A stretch of 64,000 nucleotides of DNA from Dyadobacter arcticus (GTDB lineage: Bacteria; Bacteroidota; Bacteroidia; Cytophagales; Spirosomataceae), in contig NZ_JAASQJ010000005.1 in the NCBI RefSeq assembly GCF_011762185.1, positions 372,001 through 436,000 of the forward strand, given 5' to 3'. Positions 44,298 through 53,221 of this stretch are shown here, piece after piece; position 1 is the stretch's first letter, and each line of letters opens with the position of its first letter. Position numbers and translations under genes: made by a program. A model generated the notes under the pieces. That model was not told where the DNA came from. It worked only from the letters and a program-made list of their open reading frames with translations, and searched no databases.

Positions 44298-47200
44298 ATG
44301 AAACACTATCTACCATACTTACTTTGGGTAGTTTTAAGCATTTCCACATTTGAATCCTTTGGACAGATTGAATCCTTTGGAAAGATTAACATCAGTTTTC
44401 CATCTGATAGGGCTGTCTTTCAACGTGATAAGAACGATTCTGCTACTATTTACATTGCAGGAAGCTATACCGAAGCGATAGATCGCGTCGAAGCGAAATT
44501 GAACGTCTTGAACGGTGGTGCCAACGTCGATTGGATGACAATCGAGAATAATCCGCAAGGAGGGTTTTTCTCTTCCAGTATCAATGCCAAGGGCGGATGG
44601 TACACACTGCAGGTCCGTGCATGGAAAGGCGACCGATTAATAGATACCAAAGAAGTGTCTCGCGTCGGTGTTGGGGAAGTTTTTTTGATTGCAGGACAAT
44701 CCAATGGCCAGGGCTTTCATAACCTCGGCGCTCAGGGAGCTTCTGATGACAGGGTTAGCAGCATCGATCACAGTAATATCATTTCTCCGGATAATCTCCC
44801 ACAATATCCACGCTTTGCACACATCGACGCCGAGTCGAACATTTCTCCCAGAGGAGAGTCTGCCTGGTGCTGGGGTAGGCTCGGGGATCAGCTTGTCAAT
44901 AAACTTGGCGTGCCTGTTTTATTTTACAATATCGCCTGGACAGGCACTGCGGTGAGGGCATGGCGCCAGAGTATCAATGGAATTGGCTGGTCTGTGTTCG
45001 CACCCATTCCTTTTGAGCCTTTCGGCATGCCTTATGGGAATCTCAGAAATGTAATACAAAAGTATACACCGGTCACAGGATTGAGAGGGATATTATGGTT
45101 ACAAGGGGAAGCAGATAATTTTGTTGACACCGACACTGAAAGTTACTTCAATGATCTGCGAACTGTTATTGAAACAAGCCGCAATGAATCCGGAAAAAAC
45201 ATATCCTGGGTCGTTTCTATCACCTCGTTTGATAATTTACATGGCACGGATTCCCGGATAACTGATGGGCAGCAACGGGTAATCAATAATGTGCCAAATG
45301 TATTTCAAGGGCCAAATACCGATCTGATCCAAATTCCGAGGATCGATGGTGAGGGCGTTCATTTTATGAATGAGGGTCTAACCCAGCTGGGAGATGCATG
45401 GGCTGAACAACTTAATGATGATTTCTTTGCGAGGTCAGAGCCTTTTCAGGGAGTTAGTCCATTGAAGATTTCCGTGAACTGTGCTGGTAATGGCAATCTT
45501 AACTTGAAGGCCGACAACGTTGGGCTCTCATCGTTCAGCTGGAGTAATGGACAATCTTCCAATTCAATACAGGTTGGAAACGGGACATTTAGCGTTTCTG
45601 CAAGAGACAACAGGGGCAATTTTATCTTTTCCCCCGAAATCAAAGTCACAGAAAATATTCAGCCAAACCAGCCTACTATCTCGCTGGAAGGAAGTAACCC
45701 AGTATGTCTTGGAAATACAGCAACACTGGTGTCGAATACTTCCGAAAATATTAGATGGAGTACTGGATTTACAGGAGACCGCCTTCCGGTAACCGCTGGT
45801 GGTGACTATTTCGCTACTACCAGAAACATATATGGCTGCGAATCGACCTCAGACAAAATCACCGTAAAGGTATTGAACTCTCCGCTGCCTGATAAACCGA
45901 AAATTACGGCTTCGGGTGCACTTACCTTTTGTGATGGCGGGGAAGTTAATCTGACATCTGATTCGAAAGTCAAGAATATATGGTCAAATGGAGCTAATAC
46001 TTCTGCTATTAGTATCAAATCATCAGGTGAGTTCAGAGTCAGAGCACTTGATGATGTTGGCTGCTATTCCCCAGAGTCGGATGCTGTAACTGTGAAAGTT
46101 AATACATTGCCTCAAAAACCAGTTATCGCATTGAGCGGATCAACTGAGTTTTGTGCAGGCGAAAATGTTACGCTCACCTCCAATTACGATACAGGGAATA
46201 TTTGGAGCAATGCGGCGGTTACCAAGTCCATTTCCGCGACAACAACAGGAAGATTTAGGCTGAAACAAAGAGATGCGAACGGATGCGAATCCACATCGGA
46301 CGAAGTTTCGGTTAAAGTGAATCCTTTGCCCCCAACTCCCGCAATTACAGCCCTGCGGCCTACAACTTTCTGTTTGCGCGATTACACCACTTTGCAAAGC
46401 AGCGAGGCATTCTCCTATGTGTGGAGCAACGGTTCCACCGATCGCGAAATTGAGATCAGGGCATCCGGTAACTTTACAATCGCTTCCAAAGACGCAAATG
46501 GATGTGTTTCGCCCGTTTCGCCTGTTGTGCAGGTAGTGGCGAACCCGCTACCCGTTAAACCAACAATCACAGCCGACGGGCCAGTTGTTTTTTGTGCGGA
46601 CTTAAGTGTGAATCTTCAGTCCTCAACTGCCATAGGATTTTTATGGAGTAACGGCGCATCTACTCAAACGCTCAAAGTCACAACGGGAGGAACGTTTTCA
46701 GTTCAGACCATCAATGAGTTCCAATGCTATTCTGATCCAAGTAATAAAATCATAACTGAAACGCTAACATTGCCGCCGGCACCGACTGTAAAGGCATCAA
46801 GTGCAACCACTTTTTGTGATGGAGACACGGTGACCTTGCTGGCTAGCAGGGGAAGTATCTTTTTCTGGAATAATGGTGAAGAAGGTCCCTCAATACAAGT
46901 AAGTGAATCCGGCAGTTATTCGGCACGTGTTAAAGATGATAAGGGTTGCTATTCACTGTACTCGCCAGAAATACCCATCGATGTAAAACCTTCTCCAAGC
47001 ACGCCTACGATCAAACCAGTTGGGACTTACTCCCTGTTAGCTGAAAATAATCTAAGTTCCGGTTTCCATGTCTGGAAATACAATGATTTGAACCTTGCGG
47101 ATACAACCTCTATTATCAAGGCCGTCCGGTCAGGATCTTACATGGCCAGCAATACAATTGTTTACAGCGCTACACTTACCTGTTATTCTGAATTTTCAGA

Positions 47201-47477
47201 ACCTTTTATATTCAGACTTGATACGACCACTCCTGGGTTTGTAGTTTATCCGAATCCTAATGCTACCGGCAGAATGACCATTGAGACACTCCAAAATGTC
47301 AATAATGCCGAGATCCAAGTCATTGACAGTCGTGGTATTATCCATAAAACCTATAATGTCAGAAGATTTGACAGTCAACAGGTTTTTAGCCTTTCAGGGT
47401 TGCCAAGCGGAATATATATCGTTCGTATCCACTCCGTTTCATTCACTGCCACGCAAAAGCTCATTATTGTGCAGTAG
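44298..47477 (+). CDS. Secreted SGNH-type esterase with Ig-like repeats and T9SS sorting domain
   Basis: 1059 residues from the ATG at 44298, which gives signal peptide KHYLPYLLWVVLSISTFESFG. The N-terminal half is a sialate-O-acetylesterase/DUF303-like SGNH hydrolase: the Ser of block I is in IAGQSNGQG (about 131-139), followed by SPRGESAWCWGRLGD, GILWLQGEAD and the Asp/His pair in DGEGVHFMNEG. Then come about seven Ig-like units of roughly 74 residues and one degenerate unit. The C-terminus FVVYPNPNATGRMTIE...LPSGIYIVRIHS...QKLIIVQ is a T9SS type A domain. Likely a surface or secreted deacetylase for polysaccharide. Paralogous to the next gene. Confidence 0.85.
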   Translation: MKHYLPYLLWVVLSISTFESFGQIESFGKINISFPSDRAVFQRDKNDSATIYIAGSYTEAIDRVEAKLNVLNGGANVDWMTIENNPQGGFFSSSINAKGGWYTLQVRAWKGDRLIDTKEVSRVGVGEVFLIAGQSNGQGFHNLGAQGASDDRVSSIDHSNIISPDNLPQYPRFAHIDAESNISPRGESAWCWGRLGDQLVNKLGVPVLFYNIAWTGTAVRAWRQSINGIGWSVFAPIPFEPFGMPYGNLRNVIQKYTPVTGLRGILWLQGEADNFVDTDTESYFNDLRTVIETSRNESGKNISWVVSITSFDNLHGTDSRITDGQQRVINNVPNVFQGPNTDLIQIPRIDGEGVHFMNEGLTQLGDAWAEQLNDDFFARSEPFQGVSPLKISVNCAGNGNLNLKADNVGLSSFSWSNGQSSNSIQVGNGTFSVSARDNRGNFIFSPEIKVTENIQPNQPTISLEGSNPVCLGNTATLVSNTSENIRWSTGFTGDRLPVTAGGDYFATTRNIYGCESTSDKITVKVLNSPLPDKPKITASGALTFCDGGEVNLTSDSKVKNIWSNGANTSAISIKSSGEFRVRALDDVGCYSPESDAVTVKVNTLPQKPVIALSGSTEFCAGENVTLTSNYDTGNIWSNAAVTKSISATTTGRFRLKQRDANGCESTSDEVSVKVNPLPPTPAITALRPTTFCLRDYTTLQSSEAFSYVWSNGSTDREIEIRASGNFTIASKDANGCVSPVSPVVQVVANPLPVKPTITADGPVVFCADLSVNLQSSTAIGFLWSNGASTQTLKVTTGGTFSVQTINEFQCYSDPSNKIITETLTLPPAPTVKASSATTFCDGDTVTLLASRGSIFFWNNGEEGPSIQVSESGSYSARVKDDKGCYSLYSPEIPIDVKPSPSTPTIKPVGTYSLLAENNLSSGFHVWKYNDLNLADTTSIIKAVRSGSYMASNTIVYSATLTCYSEFSEPFIFRLDTTTPGFVVYPNPNATGRMTIETLQNVNNAEIQVIDSRGIIHKTYNVRRFDSQQVFSLSGLPSGIYIVRIHSVSFTATQKLIIVQ
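44352..44387 (+). repeat. 18-base tandem duplication at the signal-peptide junction
   Basis: GAATCCTTTGGACAGATT (44352-44369) is repeated at 44370-44387 with one change (C to A). It encodes ESFGQI-ESFGKI across the predicted signal peptidase site, so the mature N-terminus has a duplicated copy. Confidence 0.85.
45460..47215 (+). repeat. Array of Ig-like units within the esterase gene
   Basis: About eight tandem units of some 220 bases. Each carries the pattern P-x-P-x-I...FC-x-G...L-x-S...WSNG...S-x-I-x-V...G-x-F-x-V...D-x-x-GC. Six full units keep the FC and GC cysteines, one each at start and end is degenerate. DNA identity between units looks low, so the array is old rather than freshly amplified. 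Boundaries approximate. Confidence 0.7.
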
Positions 47478-47542
47478 ATAAATGCTATTTGAAGCAGCTA
47501 ATCAAAAAAACCAAATAGTGCTATTTTAGCAAAATAATCTTT

Positions 47543-47550
47543 TACATTTG
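47543..47550 (+). promoter_or_regulatory. Bacteroidetes -7 element (TACATTTG)
   Basis: Exact TANNTTTG match 82 bases before the second esterase gene. TTTA at 47524 is a possible but short-spaced -33. Confidence 0.4.
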
Positions 47551-47631
47551 TGACCGTTTTGCAATCGAGATATTCCGAATCAAACCCCTAGCACTCAGGT
47601 CATAAAAAACTTTACTTGTATCAGTATCCCA

Positions 47632-49788
47632 ATGCGTTATAGAATTCTTCTTCCGGTAGTGGCAAAGGCGCTGCTGTTGATATGTTTTATCTCATCAACA
47701 GTATTTGCACAAATCAAAATTACCTCCCCTGTTTTCCAGGCTGTATATCAACGGGATCTGGCCGGCCAGCGAGAAATTACAGTGTCCGGCACATTCTCTG
47801 TGCCGATGGACAAAATTGAAATCAGAGCAGTTCCTGTAATTCAGGGTCAAGGTATAGACATCCCTTGGCAACCGCTGCAAAATGCCCCGAAAGGCGGCGT
47901 TTTTTCGGGAAATATTACTCTTTTGGGAGGCTGGTATACGATTGAGATTCGCGCCGTTTTAGACGGAAAAATCGTTGGTCGTGACGTTCTTTCCCGCTTA
48001 GGCGTAGGTGAAGTTTTCATCATTGCAGGTCAGTCAAATGCACAGGGTTTGAGAGCTTACCCGGGCCCGTCTGCTAAGGACCCCAGGGTTATGTATATTT
48101 CAAACTACAACAATGACACATACGATCGTCTCACCGATCCAACTCCTCCGGTTTTTGAAAACATCAATGAAAATTTAGGCATTATGTCGCCAAGAGGCCA
48201 GTCTGCCTGGTGCTGGGGACTTGTTGGCGATGAGCTTGTTGCAAAATTAAATGTCCCCGTTTTATTTATCAATACAGCCTGGGAAGGAACTGCGGTTGAG
48301 AACTGGGCTGTAAGTGCAAAGGGACTACCGACAAAAAATAAATACGGTGGCTTCGTGTATCCTCCCGAAATGCCATATGGCAATTTGAGAATTGCCGCTA
48401 GAAATTATGGCAATCAATACGGAATAAGGGCTATTTTATGGATGCAGGGCGAGGCAGATGCGTTGTTCAAAACATCCGCCTTATCATATAGAGAAAACCT
48501 GCAATTCATTATGAACCGCCTGGGGCTGGAAACTGGGGGAAAAAGGATAACGTGGGTCATTGCCCGCACATCCCGGACTTCGGCAGGGGCTAATGTAGCT
48601 TCCAGCATTAATCCTGTTATCGTTGCAGCTCAAAATGCTGTTTTGGACACGCCATTCAACCCAACATATCCAGGTCCTGAAACCGACCCATTAGTGCCCA
48701 ATCGCGGTGACGGCACGCACTTCGTAGGGAAGTCACCAGCTGATAGAGAAGGGACATTGGCTGCGCTTAAAATTTTAGCCAATGCATGGAATGAGACATT
48801 AGGTGCCAACTTCTTTTCGACTGTTCCTCCTATGTCCCCAGCTGCCGTGCCAACAATAAGCGCCGCTTGTGTTACCGAAAATGATGCAATTACAATTACA
48901 CTTCCCACTGGTTTTGCTTCCTACGAATGGAATACGGGCGACAAGAGCAACAGTATTAAGGTTTCGGCAGCCGGTACCTACCGTGCAACAATAAAGGATG
49001 ATGCAGGTAATTCGGTGCTAAGTTCAGTTGTCGTGCTAGAAAATGGCGCAAAACCAGTTCAGCCAAGCATTCTTCAGCAGGGCCAGCAACAGGCATGCGC
49101 TGATTCCGCTTTCCAATTTTCGGTGTCCGAAGGAAATGACATATATAGTTGGTACAAGCAAGGTTCAAATGCCGTGATCGCGACCGGAGCTACTGCAAGA
49201 ATCAAAGAAAGTGGGAATTACTTTGTGAAAGGCCAGAATATCTTTGGATGTGTCTCCGAAAATTCTTCCACCTCAAATTTGATTGTCAGACAAAAAATAT
49301 CCAAACCAGTTATTGAGGCTTCGGGGCCATTCAGCATCACTGCCAACATTAGCGAGACAGGATTAAACGAGAAATTTTTATGGAGAAGGCCCGGATACGA
49401 GTCGGACACGACGGCTGATATTGTCAAGATCCTGAAAACAGGTACCTATTCTACAAAAGCGAAAGTTGAATTTATAATCGGTGATAACAATGTTTTGGCA
49501 TGTTACTCCGATACGACGTCCCATGATTTCAAAACCAATGAAGAAAACGAGGTGGTGATTTACCCTAATCCAAGTCAGGGAAATTTTGTTTACATAGAAT
49601 CCAGGGATAATATTAGTGACGCCGTAATTACCATCTTTGATGTTTATGGCCGGGTTGTCAACACCTTAACTGCCAAAATACTTAACAGCCGCCTCCAGAT
49701 CAATGTCGGATATCTTTCAACGGGAAAATACATCATACGGGTTACCGGGCAAGGGCAAAGCCTAACTAAGCAAATTATAATCCGATAA
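47632..49788 (+). CDS. Secreted SGNH-type esterase with Ig-like units and T9SS sorting domain (paralogue)
   Basis: 718 residues; signal peptide RYRILLPVVAKALLLICFISSTVFAQ. Same order as the preceding gene: N-terminal beta domain (ITSPVFQAVYQRDLAGQREI), SGNH hydrolase with IAGQSNAQG, SPRGQSAWCWGLVGDEL, AILWMQGEAD and GDGTHFVGKS, then only two Ig-like units and a T9SS type A end starting VVIYPNPSQGNFVYIES and finishing GKYIIRVTGQGQSLTKQIIIR. Predicted secreted or surface-attached carbohydrate O-acetylesterase. The two genes differ mainly in the number of Ig-like units, which act as spacers or binding modules. Confidence 0.85.
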   Translation: MRYRILLPVVAKALLLICFISSTVFAQIKITSPVFQAVYQRDLAGQREITVSGTFSVPMDKIEIRAVPVIQGQGIDIPWQPLQNAPKGGVFSGNITLLGGWYTIEIRAVLDGKIVGRDVLSRLGVGEVFIIAGQSNAQGLRAYPGPSAKDPRVMYISNYNNDTYDRLTDPTPPVFENINENLGIMSPRGQSAWCWGLVGDELVAKLNVPVLFINTAWEGTAVENWAVSAKGLPTKNKYGGFVYPPEMPYGNLRIAARNYGNQYGIRAILWMQGEADALFKTSALSYRENLQFIMNRLGLETGGKRITWVIARTSRTSAGANVASSINPVIVAAQNAVLDTPFNPTYPGPETDPLVPNRGDGTHFVGKSPADREGTLAALKILANAWNETLGANFFSTVPPMSPAAVPTISAACVTENDAITITLPTGFASYEWNTGDKSNSIKVSAAGTYRATIKDDAGNSVLSSVVVLENGAKPVQPSILQQGQQQACADSAFQFSVSEGNDIYSWYKQGSNAVIATGATARIKESGNYFVKGQNIFGCVSENSSTSNLIVRQKISKPVIEASGPFSITANISETGLNEKFLWRRPGYESDTTADIVKILKTGTYSTKAKVEFIIGDNNVLACYSDTTSHDFKTNEENEVVIYPNPSQGNFVYIESRDNISDAVITIFDVYGRVVNTLTAKILNSRLQINVGYLSTGKYIIRVTGQGQSLTKQIIIR

Positions 49789-49811
49789 ATATTCTTTCTT
49801 CGTTTTTTTAT

Positions 49812-49841
49812 AAATAAGCCCCGGCCATCCGGGGCTTATTT
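49812..49841 (+). terminator. Intrinsic terminator after the second esterase gene
   Basis: Perfect 13-base stem AAATAAGCCCCGG (49812-49824) with 49829-49841 and a CCAT loop. Only a short T tract follows, so strength is moderate. Confidence 0.75.
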
Positions 49842-49878
49842 AGTATCATCCTAATTAAACAAAAGAAAAACTAAAGAA

Positions 49879-49910
49879 TTTGATTGATAAATTTGCAAAG
49901 GCTAATTTTG
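49879..49910 (+). promoter_or_regulatory. Bacteroidetes-type promoter of the nuo operon
   Basis: TTTG (49879-49882), a 20-base spacer and TAATTTTG (49903-49910) fit the -33/-7 consensus of Bacteroidetes sigma A in both sequence and spacing; it is the best match I found. A second -7-like TAAATTTG is at 49888. Transcription would start near 49916, just before the leader ORF at 49924. Confidence 0.7.
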
Positions 49911-49923
49911 AGATACGAGAAGA

Positions 49924-49986
49924 ATGCGCCTGTTAAAGACTTTTTACGGGTTGGCTTCCCAAGATTTTACTAGCGTCGAGCAATGA
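49924..49986 (+). CDS. 20-codon leader ORF overlapping the nuoA start
   Basis: ATG at 49924 opens a 20-codon frame (begins MRLLKTFYGL, ends SVEQ) whose TGA at 49984-49986 overlaps the nuoA ATG as ATGA. This is the usual layout of translational coupling. It starts just after the predicted nuo transcription start and follows an AG-rich stretch. A frame this short could be chance, so I give it low confidence as a gene. Confidence 0.35.
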   Translation: MRLLKTFYGLASQDFTSVEQ

Positions 49987-50357
49987 AAAGCACTTATCTT
50001 CCTTCTGACTATCTACCCATTTTAGTTCAATTTTTACTTGCAGCCGGTTTCATTGGTGGAACGATGATTGTAACCCATTTAATCGGGCCGAGCAGGAAGA
50101 GCAAACTAAAAGACGATCCATTCGAATGTGGTATTGAATCCGTTGGTGACGCCCGGACGCCCATCTCTGTCAAATATTTCTTGGTAGCAATCCTGTTTGT
50201 TTTGTTTGATGTTGAGGTGATTTTCATGTATCCCTGGGCAGTCAATTTTAAGGGGTTAGGAATGTTTGGTTTCGTTGAGATGTTACTGTTTATGGCTTTA
50301 CTCTTGTCCGGTTTTTATTATGTTATCCGCAAAGGGGTGTTGAACTGGGAAGAGTAA
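49983..50357 (+). CDS. nuoA: NADH-quinone oxidoreductase subunit A
   Basis: 124-residue membrane subunit of complex I, three helices: [45 protein letters not shown] (with the conserved Asp-Val-Glu) and [17 protein letters not shown]. The loop [20 protein letters not shown] carries the conserved ECG. First gene of the operon; part of the membrane arm at the quinone site. nuoB follows after 26 bases. Confidence 0.95.
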   Translation: MKSTYLPSDYLPILVQFLLAAGFIGGTMIVTHLIGPSRKSKLKDDPFECGIESVGDARTPISVKYFLVAILFVLFDVEVIFMYPWAVNFKGLGMFGFVEMLLFMALLLSGFYYVIRKGVLNWEE

Positions 50358-50383
50358 GCTCAAACATTGAAACACGAAAAATT

Positions 50384-50926
50384 ATGAAAGAAGTAACGAT
50401 TGTGGAGTCCCCGCAGGGGCATAGCGGATCTGGTTTTTTTGCGACTTCATTTGATGAAGCAATTGGTTTGGCCCGTAGTTATTCCTTATGGCCTTTGCCT
50501 TTTGCTACCTCCTGCTGTGGGATTGAATTCATGGCAACAATGGGATCACATTACGATATTTCACGTTTCGGATCTGAGCGTCCTAGCTTTTCGCCCCGTC
50601 AGGCTGATTTGCTGATGGTGATGGGCACAATAGCAAAAAAAATGGCGCCGATTGTAAAACAGGTTTACCTTCAAATGGCAGAACCGCGCTGGGTTATGGC
50701 GGTAGGTGCATGCGCTTCAAGCGGCGGAATTTTTGATACTTACAGTGTTTTGCAAGGTATTGACAGAATTATTCCCGTTGATGTGTACGTCCCAGGATGT
50801 CCGCCAAGGCCTGAACAGATTATAGACGGTCTTATGCAGGTACAGTATCTGGCTCAAAATGAAAAACTACGCCGTCGTAATACCGACGAGTATTCGGCAT
50901 TACTGGCATCCTATAACATTCAATAA
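50384..50926 (+). CDS. nuoB: NADH-quinone oxidoreductase subunit B
   Basis: 180-residue peripheral-arm subunit that binds the terminal cluster N2. All four ligands are present: the tandem pair Cys 44-45 in [11 protein letters not shown], Cys 110 in [10 protein letters not shown] and Cys 139 in [10 protein letters not shown]. Passes electrons to quinone. Followed by nuoC after 6 bases. Confidence 0.96.
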   Translation: MKEVTIVESPQGHSGSGFFATSFDEAIGLARSYSLWPLPFATSCCGIEFMATMGSHYDISRFGSERPSFSPRQADLLMVMGTIAKKMAPIVKQVYLQMAEPRWVMAVGACASSGGIFDTYSVLQGIDRIIPVDVYVPGCPPRPEQIIDGLMQVQYLAQNEKLRRRNTDEYSALLASYNIQ

Positions 50927-50932
50927 CCAAAT

Positions 50933-51433
50933 ATGCTAGGCAATCAGGAAGTAGCAGAAGCACTTTTAGAGAAATTTGGTGATCAGGTATTTGACTTTGA
51001 AGAACCATACGGACTTCTGACGCTTTCGACAAATCGTGGAGAAATCATTTCGCTTCTTGAATTCCTAAGGGATCATAAAACTTATCAGGTCATGTTCCTG
51101 ACCGATTTGACGGGAATTCATTACCCAGACGCTCAGGACAAAGAATTTATGGTTGTTTATCATCTCCATAGTTTTATTCACAATTTCCGAATTAGGGTGA
51201 AAGTGTCTATTGCAGAAGCAGATATCCATATTCCTACGGCTACCGGCCTTTTTGCCTGCGCAAACTGGATGGAACGCGAGACCTATGATTTTTATGGAAT
51301 TTTGTTTGACGGACATCCAAATCTCACACGCATCCTGAATATTGAAGAGATGGACTATTTTCCAATGCGCAAGGAATATGCATTGGAAGATGCTACTCGT
51401 GAAGACAAAATTGACGCACTCTTTGGCCGATAA
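50933..51433 (+). CDS. nuoC: NADH-quinone oxidoreductase subunit C
   Basis: 166-residue 30-kDa-type subunit of the complex I connecting module. Family segments are FLTDLTGIHYPD, FMVVYHLHSFIHNFRIRVKV and the signature ANWMERETYDFYGILFDGHPNLTRILN. It is separate from nuoD, unlike the fused NuoCD of E. coli. nuoD starts 12 bases later. Confidence 0.94.
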   Translation: MLGNQEVAEALLEKFGDQVFDFEEPYGLLTLSTNRGEIISLLEFLRDHKTYQVMFLTDLTGIHYPDAQDKEFMVVYHLHSFIHNFRIRVKVSIAEADIHIPTATGLFACANWMERETYDFYGILFDGHPNLTRILNIEEMDYFPMRKEYALEDATREDKIDALFGR

Positions 51434-51445
51434 TTACAGAGCAAC

Positions 51446-52672
51446 ATGGCAGATATTGAATTATTACCGCATAATGTTCCCTCTAAAACCGAGTTGCCCG
51501 AACTGGTTGAAGAACTGACCACCCTTAATCTCGGCCCGACTCACCCCGCAACTCACGGTGTTTTTCAAAATATCCTTAAAATGGATGGAGAAAAGATCGT
51601 GTCTGGCGAGCAAACCATCGGATATATTCATCGTGCTTTTGAAAAAATCGCTGAGAGAAGGCCTTTTTATCAAATCACTACCCTCACGGACCGCATGAAC
51701 TATTGCTCCTCTCCAATCAACAATCTGGGATGGCATATGACGGTGGAGAAATTGCTGGGAGTGGAAATTCCAAAGCGCGCGCAATACATTCGCGTGATCA
51801 TGATGGAACTTGCGCGTATTACCGATCACCTAATCTGCAATAGCATTCTTGGCGTCGATACCGGAGCATTCACAGGCTTTTTGTATGTAATGCAAAAACG
51901 CGAAGAGGTTTACGAAATATATGAAGAGGTTTGTGGTGCAAGGCTTACCACCAATATGGGACGCCTGGGTGGCATGGAGAGAGACCTTTCCAGTACTGCT
52001 ATTCGCAAAATCCATGAGTTCATCAAGTCCTTTCCACCCGTTTTACGTGAGCTGGAAAAATTGCTCAACCGCAACCGCATTTTTATGGACAGAACCATTA
52101 ATGTGGGGCCTATTTCCTTAGAGCGGGCATTATCTTATGGTTTTACTGGCCCAAATCTTCGCGCTGCCGGGCTGGATTATGACGTCCGGGTGATGAATCC
52201 ATATTCTTCATATGAGGATTTTGATTTTATAATTCCAGTTGGCCAGAATGGTGATACTTATGACCGATATATGGTTCGCAATGAAGAAATGTGGCAAAGT
52301 TTGAAAATTGTGGAGCAGGCTGTCAACAATCTTCCGGAAGGCCCCTATTATGCCGATGCACCAGAATACTATTTGCCTCCTAAACAGGAGGTATACCAAA
52401 ATATGGAAGCGCTGATCTACCATTTTAAAATTGTGATGGGTGAAATTGATGCGCCGATCGGTGAAGTTTATCATGCGGTAGAAGGAGGAAATGGAGAATT
52501 AGGCTTTTATTTGATCAGCGATGGCGGACGGGCCCCCTACCGCCTGCACTTTCGCAGACCAAGCTTTATTTATTACCAGGCTTATCCTGAAATGTGTAAG
52601 GGGAGCACGCTGTCCGACGCAATTTTAACCATGAGCAGCCTGAATGTAATTGCGGGTGAACTCGACGCATAA
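51446..52672 (+). CDS. nuoD: NADH-quinone oxidoreductase subunit D
   Basis: 408-residue 49-kDa-type subunit, related to NiFe-hydrogenase large subunit and forming the quinone pocket with NuoB. Markers are LNLGPTHPATHGVFQ (28-42, quinone-site His), IGYIHRAFEKIAERR, RLGGMERDLS and the C-terminal PEMCKGSTLSDAILTMSSLNVIAGELDA. Complete. nuoE follows after 27 bases. Confidence 0.96.
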   Translation: MADIELLPHNVPSKTELPELVEELTTLNLGPTHPATHGVFQNILKMDGEKIVSGEQTIGYIHRAFEKIAERRPFYQITTLTDRMNYCSSPINNLGWHMTVEKLLGVEIPKRAQYIRVIMMELARITDHLICNSILGVDTGAFTGFLYVMQKREEVYEIYEEVCGARLTTNMGRLGGMERDLSSTAIRKIHEFIKSFPPVLRELEKLLNRNRIFMDRTINVGPISLERALSYGFTGPNLRAAGLDYDVRVMNPYSSYEDFDFIIPVGQNGDTYDRYMVRNEEMWQSLKIVEQAVNNLPEGPYYADAPEYYLPPKQEVYQNMEALIYHFKIVMGEIDAPIGEVYHAVEGGNGELGFYLISDGGRAPYRLHFRRPSFIYYQAYPEMCKGSTLSDAILTMSSLNVIAGELDA

Positions 52673-52699
52673 GTTTGATTTAAAGATTCAATCTAAGAA

Positions 52700-53197
52700 A
52701 TGACCGAAACACCAAATCTGGTAGTGTTCACTCCTGAACGACTGGAGAAAGTAAATAAAATTGTCGCACGTTATCCGGAAGGCCGCCAGAAATCGGCCCT
52801 TTTACCCGTTTTACATGTGGCTCAGGAACAATGGGGTTGGCTGAGCAGCGAGGTCATGGATTACGTTGCAGGCATTTTAAGCATTGAACCTGTTGAGGTA
52901 TACGAAGTGGCTTCTTTCTACACCATGTATCACCTGGATCCGGTTGGAAAACATGTCATTGAATATTGCAGGACAGGCCCGTGCTGCTTGATGGGCGGCG
53001 AGGATGTTTATGGTTATTTGAAACAAAGATTGGGAATCCAAGTGGGTCAGACGACACCAGATGGACTTTTCACTTTGAAAGAGGTGGAGTGCCTTGCTGC
53101 TTGTGGCTGGGGCCCTGTTTTTCAAATCCGGGAAAAGTATTATATGAATTTGACGAATCAAAAAGTGGATGAAATAATCAGTGATTTGAGTATATAG
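52700..53197 (+). CDS. nuoE: NADH-quinone oxidoreductase subunit E
   Basis: 165-residue 24-kDa-type subunit with a thioredoxin-like [2Fe-2S] N1a site. Ligands are Cys 90 and 95 in EYCRTGPCCLMGG and Cys 131 and 135 in ECLAACGWGP. It works with NuoF in the NADH-oxidising module. The usual next gene nuoF is displaced by the dioxygenase-like gene that begins 24 bases downstream. Confidence 0.95.
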   Translation: MTETPNLVVFTPERLEKVNKIVARYPEGRQKSALLPVLHVAQEQWGWLSSEVMDYVAGILSIEPVEVYEVASFYTMYHLDPVGKHVIEYCRTGPCCLMGGEDVYGYLKQRLGIQVGQTTPDGLFTLKEVECLAACGWGPVFQIREKYYMNLTNQKVDEIISDLSI

Positions 53198-53221
53198 CTT
53201 TACACCTAAATCCCCAACCCT

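Noticed and set aside
45460-47215. CRISPR-like or satellite DNA repeats
   Set aside because: The periodicity is protein-level Ig-like units within one open frame; DNA units are divergent and have no spacers of constant length.
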